Of a DNA stretch of 64,000 nt, positions 8,191 through 16,292 are shown piece by piece. The notes beneath the pieces are model-generated. The model made no database searches. It was not told the DNA's origin and saw only the letters and a program-made list of their open reading frames with translations. A program made the position numbers and the translations under genes. Position 1 is the stretch's first letter; the number at the start of each line of letters is the position of its first letter. Source of the stretch: Streptomyces noursei. GTDB taxonomy: Bacteria; Actinomycetota; Actinomycetes; Streptomycetales; Streptomycetaceae. Location: NCBI RefSeq assembly GCF_001646665.1, contig NZ_LWBU01000017.1:1-64000 (forward strand), in the 5' to 3' direction.

Positions 8191-9764
8191 CGCTGACGGG
8201 GGTCTTCGTCCGGCTCAAGCTGTCGCTGCTGCGCAACGGTCTGCGGCAGTCCGCGGGCCGCACGGCGGCGTACGTCGTCTCCGCCGTGCTGGCGGTGCTG
8301 TGCGGGGCGGGTCTGGTGCTGGCGCTGGTGGTGCTGCGGGGCAGCGAACACGCGGCCACGGTCGCGGTGTTGCTGACGGGGCTGCTGGCAGTGGCGTGGG
8401 CGGTGATGCCGCTGTTCTTCCCCAGCGGGGACGAGACGCTGGATCCGACGCGGCTGGTGATGCTGCCGCTGCAACCGGGGCCGTTGGTGCGGGCGTTGCT
8501 GGTGTCGTCGTTGGTGGGGTTCGGGCCGCTGTTCACGCTGTGCCTGGCGGTCGGGTCGGCGGTGGCGCTGTCGCGCGGCGCGTTCGCCGCGGTGGTGGCG
8601 GTGGTGGCGGTGCCGCTGGTGCTGCTGGTGTGCGTGGCGCTGGCGCGGGCGGTCGCGGCGGGGAACGTCCGGTTGCTGACGTCCCGCAGGGGCCGGGACC
8701 TCGCGGTGCTGAGCGGGCTGGTGATCGCGGTGGGCATCCAGTTCGTCAACTTCGGCGTGCAGCGCCTCGGCCGGGCGGGCGGCCTGTCGGCGCTGGACCC
8801 GGCGGCCGAGGTGGTGCGGTGGGTTCCGCCAGCGTCGGCGGTCGCGGCGGTCGGCTCGGCGGGCGAGGGACGGTACGGGGAGGCCGCGGCGGGGTTGCTG
8901 CTGTCGGCGGCGGCGCTGGGGGCGCTGCTGTACGCCTGGCGGCGCAGCCTGGTGAAGCTGATGACGGCGCCGGACGGCTCCACCCTGGCGGCGGCCTCGC
9001 GCCCGTCGCGGGCCGGCTCGCCGGGGTGGCGGTGGCCCGAGGGGCGGGCCGGCACGGTGGTGGGGCGGAGCCTGCGGTACGTGGTGCGGGACCCCAAGAC
9101 CAAGGCGGCGTGGGTGACGTCGCTGGCGATCGGCCTGATCGTGCCGCTGTTCAACGCCTTGCAGGGCACGGGGTCGGTGTACTTGGCGTGCTTCTCGGCG
9201 GGGATGCTCGGCATTTTGATGTACAACCAGTTCGGCCAGGACGCCTCGGCGTTCTGGATGGTCGCGCTGACGATCTCCTCGGCGCGGGACGCCTACGCGG
9301 AGCTGCGGGCGCGGGCCCTGGCCCTGACCGTGATCACCCTGCCGTTCGTGGTGCTGGTGACCGGGGTGACGGCGGCGGTGCTGGGCGACTGGTGGGCCCT
9401 GCCGGGGGCGCTGGGGCTGTCGTTCGGGGTGCTGGGCGCGATGCTCGGTACGGGCGCGGTGGCGTCGTCCCTGTTCCCGTACTCGATCCCGCAGGACAGC
9501 GGGTTCAAGAACGTGGCGCCGGGCCAGGCGGGGCTGGCGTGGATCTCCCTCACGGGCGGGATGGTCGCGGCGGCGCTGCTGTGCGCCCCGCTGGTCGCCC
9601 TCACGGTGTGGCTGGACGCGACGACGGGCCCGGCGGGGCGCCTGCTGCTGCTGGTCCTGGGGGCCGGCTGGGGCACGCTGCTGACCTGGGCGGGGCTCCG
9701 GCTGGCCGCGCCGCGCACGGCGGACCGGCTCCCGGAGATCCTGGCGGCGGTCAGCAGGGGCTGA
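8187..9764 (+). CDS. ABC transporter permease
   Basis: A 525-residue integral membrane protein with many hydrophobic helices (first at about residues 30-55, a cluster at 70-160, and C-terminal helices at about 370-510). It is translationally coupled to the ATPase gene by a GTGA overlap, so the two form a two-component exporter. Its 3' end overlaps the convergent hydrolase gene by 14 bp. No substrate-specific motif recognised. Confidence 0.88.
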   Translation: MTLTGVFVRLKLSLLRNGLRQSAGRTAAYVVSAVLAVLCGAGLVLALVVLRGSEHAATVAVLLTGLLAVAWAVMPLFFPSGDETLDPTRLVMLPLQPGPLVRALLVSSLVGFGPLFTLCLAVGSAVALSRGAFAAVVAVVAVPLVLLVCVALARAVAAGNVRLLTSRRGRDLAVLSGLVIAVGIQFVNFGVQRLGRAGGLSALDPAAEVVRWVPPASAVAAVGSAGEGRYGEAAAGLLLSAAALGALLYAWRRSLVKLMTAPDGSTLAAASRPSRAGSPGWRWPEGRAGTVVGRSLRYVVRDPKTKAAWVTSLAIGLIVPLFNALQGTGSVYLACFSAGMLGILMYNQFGQDASAFWMVALTISSARDAYAELRARALALTVITLPFVVLVTGVTAAVLGDWWALPGALGLSFGVLGAMLGTGAVASSLFPYSIPQDSGFKNVAPGQAGLAWISLTGGMVAAALLCAPLVALTVWLDATTGPAGRLLLLVLGAGWGTLLTWAGLRLAAPRTADRLPEILAAVSRG

Positions 9765-10617
9765 CGTCCTCCAGGAACGGGGCGAGGGCGGCGCGCCAGC
9801 CCTCCGGCTGGTCGTAGTGGACGAGGTGGCCGGCGTCCGGAACCTCCGCGTACCGCCCCTGGGGGAGGACGCGGACCATCTCCTGGGCCTCCGCGCGCCC
9901 CAGTTCGCCGTCGAGCCCGCGGACGACGAGTGTGGGGCAGCGGACCTGGGCGAGGGAGTCCCAGTGGGCGTCGAACACCCACGTCTCGCGGGAGGTGAGC
10001 ATCTGGCGCCGGGAGAACAGGGGGCGCCACCCGTCGGGCCCCTCGGCCATGACCTCGGCGAAGAACGCGCCGCGTGCCGGGTTGGGGCGCTCCACCCGGG
10101 GGTCGTCCTCGCCGAACCACTTCCGTACGTCGGCGAGGGTGGCGAACGGCAGCGGCCAGGAGCGGAACCAGCTCTCCCACTCGCGCTGCGACGCGGCGCC
10201 CAGGGCGGAGGCCCGCATGTCGCTGATGACGAGGGCCTTCACGAGGTCGGGGCGCTCGGCGGCGAGCTGCCAGGCCGTCAGGGCGCCCATGGAGTGGCCG
10301 ATCAGCACGGCCGGGGCGAGCCCGAGCTGTTCGACCGCGGCGGCGGCGTCGGCGACGTACGCCTCGCGGGTGAAGGGGCCTTCGGCGGGCTTGTCGCTCC
10401 GCCCGTGCCCGCGCTGGTCCAGCGCGACGGCCCGGTGCCGCTCGGAGAGCCAGCGGGCGGTCGGCGCCCAGTGGGAGGCGCGGCCCATCAGCCCGTGCAG
10501 GAGGAGCACCCCGGGTGCCTGGTCGGCGTCGGCGGACCGGCCCTTGGGCGGGTCGGTGAACTCCCAGGCGGCGAGGCGTAAGCCGTCGGCTCCGGTCAGG
10601 TCGATGCGTCGCACCAT
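9751..10617 (-). CDS. alpha/beta hydrolase
   Basis: The 288-residue product has the alpha/beta hydrolase signature: oxyanion loop LLLHGLMGRASHW, nucleophile elbow GHSMG with Ser109, an acidic residue after LVVRGLDGELG and a C-terminal His in PDAGHLVHY. It is most likely a soluble esterase or C-C bond hydrolase of the haloperoxidase/proline iminopeptidase-like group; the substrate cannot be read from sequence. An ATG at 10617 and a GTG at 10629 are both possible starts. Confidence 0.88.
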   Translation of the reverse strand: MVRRIDLTGADGLRLAAWEFTDPPKGRSADADQAPGVLLLHGLMGRASHWAPTARWLSERHRAVALDQRGHGRSDKPAEGPFTREAYVADAAAAVEQLGLAPAVLIGHSMGALTAWQLAAERPDLVKALVISDMRASALGAASQREWESWFRSWPLPFATLADVRKWFGEDDPRVERPNPARGAFFAEVMAEGPDGWRPLFSRRQMLTSRETWVFDAHWDSLAQVRCPTLVVRGLDGELGRAEAQEMVRVLPQGRYAEVPDAGHLVHYDQPEGWRAALAPFLEDVSPC

Positions 10618-11198
10618 GTGTCCTGACACCCCCTTCTGTCACGTGCGCGAGCCAGACTATCGAACCTGCATTCGAAAAAGCGGCTCCCGCCCGCAACACC
10701 GCTCGTTCGAGTGACCCGGCTCAAGGATTGACGGCCGTCGCCGAGGGGAGATCTTCATCGGGAGGCGGGCCGCTCGGGGAAAACGGTCCGAAGGGGACGA
10801 CCCTGAGAGCTCGGGGCTCCGGGTCAGCACAGGGGAGGTCGGGCCCCGGCGTCGCAAGGCGCCGGGGCTCTCGCCCTGTCCGGGACGTCCAGGCGGGCGC
10901 ATCACCTGCTCCCTCCCCGCTCAGGTCATATGCCTGAGCCAAGACTGGCACGGGAGCCGCCCGAGCGCTGCCGTTCGCCCGAAAGCGCGTTCCGAACACC
11001 CCGGCCCGCAGGGGCCCGTGCCCCCGGCGGGCCGGTGCGGGGCCCTCTTCGCGGGGGCCGTCCGGCCCCTGGTCCGTGCACGCGGGCAGCCCGGACCGCC
11101 GGGGCGCCCGCCGCCGGGGCGGGCCGGGGCGGAAGTGCCGCGGCCTGACGCGACCGGGCAGCCCGACCGGCCGCGGCCCGCCGGGGCCGGGGCGACGC
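10618..11198. other. 581-bp intergenic region with hairpins
   Basis: No frame in this gap has coding character that I trust. It contains a 9-bp stem with an 8-base loop at 10843-10868 and a short dyad TCAGG-N7-CCTGA around 10921-10937. The second half is GC-rich, repetitive and probably the dmdR1 3' flank. A small RNA is possible but unproven. Confidence 0.4.
10843..10868. other. 9-bp GC stem-loop
   Basis: GCCCCGGCG pairs perfectly with CGCCGGGGC around the loop TCGCAAGG. Because it lies 226 bp upstream of the hydrolase start and 330 bp downstream of dmdR1, it could be a dmdR1-side terminator or part of an untranslated RNA. Confidence 0.4.
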
Positions 11199-11891
11199 TC
11201 AGCGCTTGGCGACGAAGACGTGCGACGCGACGTCCGCGCCCAGCTCCGCGGCCTCGCCGCTGCTGCCGACCAGCACCCCGCCCGCCGACGCCGTGACGCT
11301 CACGACCGAACCGGGCTGCACTCCCGCGCGGCGCAGGGTGTACATCAGCTGCGCGTCGGTCTGGATGGGCTCGCCGATGCGGCGCACCACGACGGTCTTG
11401 CCCTCCGGGCCCGCGTCCAGCTCGGCCAGCGACACCATGCCCTCGTCCAGGAACGCCTCGGTCTCCGCCTCCTCGCCCAGCTCCTCGAGGCCCGGGATCG
11501 GGTTGCCGTACGGGGACTCCGTGGGGTGCCGCAGCAGCTCCAGCACACGGCGCTCCACCGCCTCGCTCATCACGTGCTCCCAGCGGCACGCCTCGGCGTG
11601 GACCTGCTCCCACTCCAGGCCGATCACGTCGACCAGCAGACACTCGGCCAGCCGGTGCTTGCGCATCACGCGCGTGGCCAGGCGGCGTCCCTCGTCGGTC
11701 AGCTCCAGGTGCCGGTCGCCCGCGACGGTCACCAGACCGTCCCGCTCCATCCGGGCGACCGTCTGGCTGACGGTCGGCCCGCTCTGGTCCAGCCGCTCGG
11801 CGATGCGGGCGCGCATGGGCACCACACCTTCCTCTTCGAGCTCGAGGATGGTGCGGAGATACATCTCCGTGGTGTCGATCAGTCCGGACAT
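11199..11891 (-). CDS. dmdR1: iron-dependent transcriptional repressor, DtxR/IdeR family
   Basis: DmdR1/IdeR-type proteins bind Fe2+ and repress siderophore and iron-uptake genes. The 230-residue product has an N-terminal winged helix (about 1-70), a dimerisation/metal domain and a C-terminal SH3-like domain. Metal ligands fall at the DtxR numbering: Met10, Cys102, Glu105 and His106 for one site, and His79, Glu83 and His98 for the other, so iron sensing should be intact. GAGGGG lies six bases before the ATG. It is divergent from a SIS-domain gene. A long open frame lies antisense across the whole gene, as described for dmdR1/adm of S. coelicolor. Confidence 0.93.
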   Translation of the reverse strand: MSGLIDTTEMYLRTILELEEEGVVPMRARIAERLDQSGPTVSQTVARMERDGLVTVAGDRHLELTDEGRRLATRVMRKHRLAECLLVDVIGLEWEQVHAEACRWEHVMSEAVERRVLELLRHPTESPYGNPIPGLEELGEEAETEAFLDEGMVSLAELDAGPEGKTVVVRRIGEPIQTDAQLMYTLRRAGVQPGSVVSVTASAGGVLVGSSGEAAELGADVASHVFVAKR

Positions 11892-12012
11892 ACGTGCCCC
11901 TCGAAAGATTCGTGCGCTGGCCCTGACTCAATTCTTGCGCATCGCGCCGACAACCGTGCCGCCCCGTGGAGATGCCGGTATTGACAGAGCAATGGTCCAG
12001 ACCGCAACGTGA
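11206..12012 (+). other. antisense open frame across dmdR1 (possible adm counterpart)
   Basis: An open frame of 268 codons from a TTG at 11206 runs opposite almost all of dmdR1 and into its promoter; a second antisense frame (11076-11984) is also open. As I recall, an antiparallel gene named adm that overlaps dmdR1 was reported to affect siderophore and antibiotic production in S. coelicolor. Open antisense frames are common at this GC content, so coding is unproven and I assign no start with confidence. Confidence 0.25.
11981..12010 (+). promoter_or_regulatory. candidate promoter of SIS-domain gene
   Basis: TTGACA (11981-11986) and CAACGT (12005-12010) are separated by 18 bp, a good -35 with a weaker -10. 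Transcription would start about 27 bp before the ATG at 12044. No DmdR1-type iron box (TTAGGTTAGGC-like) was seen here. Confidence 0.4.
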
Positions 12013-12043
12013 TGCGCGACACGGAGAGAAGGGGCCTGACGCC

Positions 12044-12811
12044 ATGCCTGACACCAGTGGCGGGAGCAAGACGGCCGGGCGGTTCTTCGACGCCGCGATC
12101 GGCCTGCTCCAGCGCGTACGGGACGAGGAGGCGCCGAGCGTCGCCGCCGCGGGCGAGGTCCTCGCCGACGCGGTCGCCGGGGGCGGCCGGCTGTTCGCCT
12201 TCGGTGCGGGCCACTCGTCGCTGGCCGCGCAGGACGTGGTCTACCGGGCCGGCGGGCTGGCGCTGGTGAACCTGCTCGCCGTGCCGGGGGTCGTCGGCGT
12301 CGACGTCATGCCCGCGACGCTGGGTTCCGCCCTGGAGCGGGTGGACGGCCTGGCCGGCGCGGTCCTGGACTCCTCGCCCGCCCGGGCGGGTGACGTGCTG
12401 ATCGTCGTCTCGCTGTCCGGCCGCAACGCCCTGCCCGTCGAGATGGCGATGAACGCCCGCGCGCTGGGCCTGAAGGTCATCGGCGTGACCTCGGTGGCGT
12501 ACGCGCGCGAGACGAAGTCCCGGCACTCGTCGGGCACCTTCCTCATGGACCACTGCGACGTCGTGCTGGACTCCAAGATCGCCGTGGGGGACGCCGAGCT
12601 GACCTGCGAGGGTGTCGAGGCCCCGTTCGCCCCCGCGTCGACCGTGGTGACGAGCGCCCTGATGCAGGCGACGATGGCGGCGGCCACCGAGGCCCTGGTG
12701 GCGCGCGGCATCGAGCCGCCGCTGCTCCGTTCGGGCAACGTCGACGGCGGCCACGAGTGGAACGGCCGGGTGATGAGCGACTACGCGGACCGCATCTTCT
12801 TCCGCCACTAG
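12044..12811 (+). CDS. SIS-domain protein (UPF0309 family)
   Basis: The 255-residue protein contains a phosphosugar-binding SIS domain: the LFAFGAGHSSLAAQDV loop (about 52-67) and the VVSLSGRNALPVEMA segment bind phosphorylated sugars in relatives. UPF0309 members lack a defined reaction and are thought to act on sugar phosphates or sense them. The ATG at 12044 follows GAGAAGGGG by ten bases. It is divergent from dmdR1, a pairing I remember from other Streptomyces, but no functional link to iron is evident. Confidence 0.87.
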   Translation: MPDTSGGSKTAGRFFDAAIGLLQRVRDEEAPSVAAAGEVLADAVAGGGRLFAFGAGHSSLAAQDVVYRAGGLALVNLLAVPGVVGVDVMPATLGSALERVDGLAGAVLDSSPARAGDVLIVVSLSGRNALPVEMAMNARALGLKVIGVTSVAYARETKSRHSSGTFLMDHCDVVLDSKIAVGDAELTCEGVEAPFAPASTVVTSALMQATMAAATEALVARGIEPPLLRSGNVDGGHEWNGRVMSDYADRIFFRH

Positions 12812-12932
12812 GGAGTGTCCGCAAAGTATCGGCGTCCGCCCGGGGGGCGGGGGCCGCGGTGGGCGTACGGGGCGACGGGGGCCGGGCGGAACCGTGCGGA
12901 CACGGGCCGAGCACCGTCCGGCCGGGCCGGCG

Positions 12933-14264
12933 TCACTCGCGGGCCGCCCCCGCCAGGTCCACCGCGGCCGCCACGCGCGCCGCGACGCTCTCCGCGTACA
13001 CCGCGTCCGGGCGCTCGAAGGCGGGGCGGTTGCCGGAGCGGAGGAAGGTCAGCACGCCCAGCGTCCTGCCGCGGCTGCGGAGCACCGTGCACAGGGCGTG
13101 GGCCGCCTCCCGGGGCCACTGACGCTCCGCCGCCCACGCCTCCGTCGAGGCGCCGGTGCTCGCGCTCGCGCTCGCCCGTACGGAACCGATGCGGTCCACC
13201 GCCTGGAGGGCGGGGTGGCCCGCCCCGTACCGGACCGGGATGCCCGCACCGGCCGGGCGGGCCATCGGGCCGGGCGCGCCGGCCGGGGAGGCCGCCGCCC
13301 GCACGAGGCGGTCGCCCTCGGCCAGGTCGACCAGGGCGTGGTCGGCGAAACCGGCCAGGGCGAAGTCCAGGTGGACGGCGGCCGCCTCCAGGGGGTCCTC
13401 GCACTCCGCGGCCGCGTAGCCCGCCCGGTGCAGCTGGCTGGTGCGGAACCGCAGCCGGTCGGCCTCCTGCTCCGCCAGTTTCGCGTCCGTGACGTCCTGG
13501 AACAGCCAGCCGATGCCCAGCGGCACCGGTTCCTCGGCGAGCGGTGACGCCAGCCGCAGGAAACCGCTGCGCCAGCAGCGCCGCCGCTCCCCCTCCGGCG
13601 TCCTGAGCGTCACCCACAGCTCGACGAGCGCACGCGGCGCGCCCTCGGCCAGTACGTGGTGTAGCGCGCCCTCCAGTTCCTCCACGCCCTGCACGACCAG
13701 CTCCCCGAGCGGCCGTCCGAGCAGGGACATCCGGGAGGCGCCGAGCGCCCGGGCGGCGTGGGCGTTGACCACGGTGGGGCGCAGGTCCACGTCGACCAGG
13801 ACGACGCCCCAGGAGGCGTCGTCGAAGAGGGCCTCGCTGAGGGCGATCGACCGCTCCAGGTCGATCTGGGCGTGCACCTCGCTGAAGGCGCAGTACACCC
13901 CGGCCGGTCCGCCGTCCGCGCCGCGCACGCCGGCCGACTGGGTGCGCACCAGCACCCGGCCGCCGTCCTTGCGGAGCAGGGCGAACTCGTGCACCTGCCG
14001 GCCGGGCGCGTCCATGACGGCCATCAGCCGCCGGTGCACGTCGTCGGCGTCCGCGCTGCGCACGGCCCACCCGGCGAACCCGCTGCGTCCCACGGCCTCC
14101 TCGGCGCTCCACCCGAGGATCCGCTCGGCCTCGCGGTTCCAGTGGGTGACCACCCCGTCGGCGTCGAACGCGCACAGCGCGGCGTCCATCCCGTCGAGCA
14201 GCGCGGCGAGCAGGTCCGCCCCCGGCCCCAGGGCCCTCGCGGTCTCGCTCCTGGACGCACTCAT
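12933..14264 (-). CDS. PAS/GAF sensory protein without a recognisable output domain
   Basis: This 443-residue cytoplasmic protein has at least two PAS-like domains (about 20-140, FDADGVVTHWNREAERILGW; and about 145-270, LFDDASWGVVLVDVDLRPTV) and a C-terminal GAF-like region (about 290-440). No histidine kinase, SpoIIE phosphatase, GGDEF or DNA-binding motif follows, so it may signal through partner proteins. The start at 14264 gives MSASRSETARAL; in-frame upstream codons at 14300 and 14318 are alternatives. Confidence 0.72.
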   Translation of the reverse strand: MSASRSETARALGPGADLLAALLDGMDAALCAFDADGVVTHWNREAERILGWSAEEAVGRSGFAGWAVRSADADDVHRRLMAVMDAPGRQVHEFALLRKDGGRVLVRTQSAGVRGADGGPAGVYCAFSEVHAQIDLERSIALSEALFDDASWGVVLVDVDLRPTVVNAHAARALGASRMSLLGRPLGELVVQGVEELEGALHHVLAEGAPRALVELWVTLRTPEGERRRCWRSGFLRLASPLAEEPVPLGIGWLFQDVTDAKLAEQEADRLRFRTSQLHRAGYAAAECEDPLEAAAVHLDFALAGFADHALVDLAEGDRLVRAAASPAGAPGPMARPAGAGIPVRYGAGHPALQAVDRIGSVRASASASTGASTEAWAAERQWPREAAHALCTVLRSRGRTLGVLTFLRSGNRPAFERPDAVYAESVAARVAAAVDLAGAARE

Positions 14265-14423
14265 CCCGGCACCCCCTGCAGGACGTGTACTCACGTGCAT
14301 GTGCACGCCACCGGCCATTCAACTGGAACGTGACCCAGAGCACAGCCGGTTCCCGGAAATCACCCGGTGCGAAAAAAGCGGTTGTGGGGCGCGGGCGGGG
14401 TTCCTAGGGTGTGGAGCACACGA

Positions 14424-14439
14424 AGAAAGGAGGTGATCC
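14424..14439 (+). promoter_or_regulatory. 16-base perfect complement of the 16S rRNA 3' end
   Basis: AGAAAGGAGGTGATCC is exactly complementary to the last 16 bases of Streptomyces 16S rRNA (GGATCACCTCCTTTCT). Its GGAGG core ends 10 bases before a GTG codon. A Shine-Dalgarno sequence this long is far beyond what efficient initiation needs and would hold or stall the 30S subunit. Confidence 0.7.
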
Positions 14440-14443
14440 GGAA

Positions 14444-14482
14444 GTGGTTTCTTTTCGGATGCGTGAGGTGACTGCGGGCTGA
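14444..14482 (+). CDS. putative 12-residue leader peptide
   Basis: GTG at 14444 opens a frame encoding MVSFRMREVTAG and a TGA at 14480. It is placed behind an extreme ribosome-binding site and is followed within 30 bp by stable hairpins, the layout of a leader peptide or ribosome-sensing element. I recall a similar sequence in other Streptomyces but cannot name a function. The nearest downstream gene on this strand is the small membrane protein at 14768. Confidence 0.4.
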   Translation: MVSFRMREVTAG

Positions 14483-14510
14483 GGCCTGTTGTCGCACTCT
14501 GTGCAATGTC

Positions 14511-14612
14511 GGCAGGCCTCCTGCCGCAATCCCAAGCAGTCACCGACCCGCGGGTTCGCCGGCACATCCGGCCGGCCTCTCCGTCAGGAGAGCCAGAGCC
14601 CGCGGGTTTCTG
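14511..14612 (+). other. hairpin-rich leader or small RNA region
   Basis: Two compact stems are visible: GGCAGG-CCT-CCTGCC at 14511-14525 and CTCTCC-GTCA-GGAGAG at 14577-14592. The palindrome CCCGCGGG occurs twice (about 14547 and 14598) and the copies could pair with each other. With the strong ribosome-binding site upstream, this looks like a structured RNA element rather than coding sequence. Confidence 0.4.
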
Positions 14613-14767
14613 CTTGCCCGGACCGGACGGCGGCGCGCCCCCGGCGCGAGCCGGAACCGGAACGGGCTCCGGACCGGGCTCCGGGACGGCTCTGAGTACG
14701 TACACGCGTACGAGGGTGAGTACCGGCGCCGATGCCCCGGCCGCCGCCCGCCGCGCACGATGGCCGC

Positions 14768-15184
14768 ATGAACGCCACCGACCCGACCGCGACCGGAACC
14801 ACGGCGACCGGCACGGCCGCGACCGCACCGGCGGCCGACGGCGGCCCCGGCGCCCTCGCCCCCGCCACCGCCCCCGGCGGCGACCCCTTCGCGCCGAGCA
14901 CCGGGGCCGTGCGGGTCTTCGCGGGGACCGGGCTGGTGCTGCTGGTGGGCGCCTTCCTGGTGACCGTGGTCCTGATGCTGCGGCAGTCCTTCGCGGGCGA
15001 CGGCGCGCCCGGCCCCCTCAAGGAGCTGGCGATGTGGTCCCTGAGCCTGTCCGGGCTGGTGGGACTGTGGGCGATGTGCCTGCCCGGCGACGCGGTGGGC
15101 CACCGGGTCCGGCGCGGGGCGGTGTTCGTCCAGTACGCGCTGATGGCCGGCGGTCCGCTGCTGGCGGCCTTCGACCCCTCGTAG
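14768..15184 (+). CDS. small integral membrane protein
   Basis: The 138-residue product starts with a Thr/Ala/Gly/Pro-rich low-complexity segment (1-45) followed by about three hydrophobic helices (about 48-70, 84-104 and 115-135). No family recognised. It ends four bases before the convergent pdxH stop codon. CACGAT lies six bases before the ATG, so the transcript may be leaderless, or the gene may be read from the structured leader upstream. Confidence 0.6.
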   Translation: MNATDPTATGTTATGTAATAPAADGGPGALAPATAPGGDPFAPSTGAVRVFAGTGLVLLVGAFLVTVVLMLRQSFAGDGAPGPLKELAMWSLSLSGLVGLWAMCLPGDAVGHRVRRGAVFVQYALMAGGPLLAAFDPS

Positions 15185-15187
15185 CGC

Positions 15188-15856
15188 CTACGGTGCCAGC
15201 CGCTCGACCCGCCACGCCCCGCCCTCGCGCACGTACCGCAGCCGGTCGTGGAGGCGGTTCTCGTGGCCCTGCCAGAACTCGACCGTCCCGGGCACGACCC
15301 GGAACCCGCCCCAGTGCGGCGGGACGGGCACCTGCTCGTCCTCCGGGTAGCGGGCCGCGAGGTCCTCGTACCGGGCGAGCAGCTCGGCCCGCGAGGCGAT
15401 CACCGAGGACTGCTCGCTCGCCCAGGCACCGAGCTGGGAGCCGTGCGGCCGGGTGCGGAAGTAGGCGGCCGTCTCGTCCCGGCCGACCCGGCTCGCGGTG
15501 CCCGTGACGAGCACCTGACGGGCGACGGGGTGCCAGGGGAAGAGGAGCGAGACGTGCGGGTTGGTCTCCAGCTCCATGCCCTTGCGGGAGTCGTAGTTGG
15601 TGAAGAAGACGAAGCCCCGCCCGTCGTAGTGCTTCAGCAGCACCGTCCGCGAGGAGGGCCGGCCGTCGGGCGTGGCGGTCGAGACGACCATGGCGTTCGG
15701 TTCGACGATCGCGTCGCTGTCGGCTGCCTGCGCGAACCAGCGTGCGAACTGTTCCATCGGATCGGCCGCGAGGTCCGCCTCCACGAACTCGGCGGTGCGG
15801 TACTGCTCGCGCATGTCGGCGGGATCGAGAGCTGCTGGATCGAGAGCGTCTGTCAC
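15188..15856 (-). CDS. pdxH: pyridoxamine 5'-phosphate oxidase
   Basis: PdxH is the FMN-dependent oxidase that converts pyridoxine or pyridoxamine 5'-phosphate to pyridoxal 5'-phosphate. The 222-residue product has the split-barrel FMN fold with [20 protein letters not shown], the SRKG segment that binds FMN and substrate, and the C-terminal signature [14 protein letters not shown]. Length is typical for the family. The GTG start at 15856 follows AGGAT by seven bases. An inverted-repeat element begins 17 bp upstream of the start. Confidence 0.96.
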   Translation of the reverse strand: MTDALDPAALDPADMREQYRTAEFVEADLAADPMEQFARWFAQAADSDAIVEPNAMVVSTATPDGRPSSRTVLLKHYDGRGFVFFTNYDSRKGMELETNPHVSLLFPWHPVARQVLVTGTASRVGRDETAAYFRTRPHGSQLGAWASEQSSVIASRAELLARYEDLAARYPEDEQVPVPPHWGGFRVVPGTVEFWQGHENRLHDRLRYVREGGAWRVERLAP

Positions 15857-15872
15857 AGGGCCATCCTGCCGT

Positions 15873-16069
15873 AGGGGGCATCTTGCGGATCAGGCCGGGC
15901 TCGCGTGCCCCGTCACGCGCATCTGCAGCGTTGTCGTCGGTCGCCGACGTCCCCCGTAGCCCCTTCGGGCACGGGAGGTGCCCCCACCGCGTCGGCTCCC
16001 TCCTCCGCCTTGCATCTGCACGCATCGGACCCCGCTCCCTGATCCGGCCTGATCCGCAAGACGCCCCCT
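15873..16069. repeat. 197-bp element with 25-bp terminal inverted repeats (MITE-like)
   Basis: Arms 15873-15897 and 16045-16069 are inverted copies matching at 24 of 25 positions (core TCTTGCGGATCAGGCCG). The interior contains further dyads such as CGTCGGTCGCCGACG and GGCACGGGAGGTGCC and no open frame. The whole unit can fold into a long imperfect hairpin. It lies between the divergent pdxH and citrate synthase-like genes and so may carry or disrupt their promoters. Similar sequences seem familiar from other Streptomyces intergenic regions, but I could not check copy number. Confidence 0.65.
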
Positions 16070-16292
16070 GGCACCCGAGTCTGCCCGGCACCGCGTGCCA
16101 CTAATCTCCCTGACCGGTTCGGCGCAGTGTGCCGGATGTCACGCTTCCCCGCATCGGGTGAACCCGACAGACTCTTGGGCTGGGTCACTGTTCCCTCCCT
16201 ACGACGGTGAGGATGACCACCAGCCTTACGGGGCATCACCGCACCACCGGAAGACACCCCGACCTGTCGCACACCTCACGAGGAGCCGCCTG

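Noticed and set aside
8147..9817. 556-codon plus-strand frame in a shifted register over the ABC permease
   Set aside because: Gly/Ala/Arg-rich out-of-frame reading; the true permease has clear membrane helices and the GTGA overlap.
10705..10711. GTTCGAG resembling a tRNA T-loop
   Set aside because: Flanking bases do not form a T-stem, and no acceptor, D or anticodon arms fit.
14319..14828. 169-codon minus-strand frame opposite the leader element
   Set aside because: No start signal, low-complexity product, and it crosses hairpins likely to be RNA structure.
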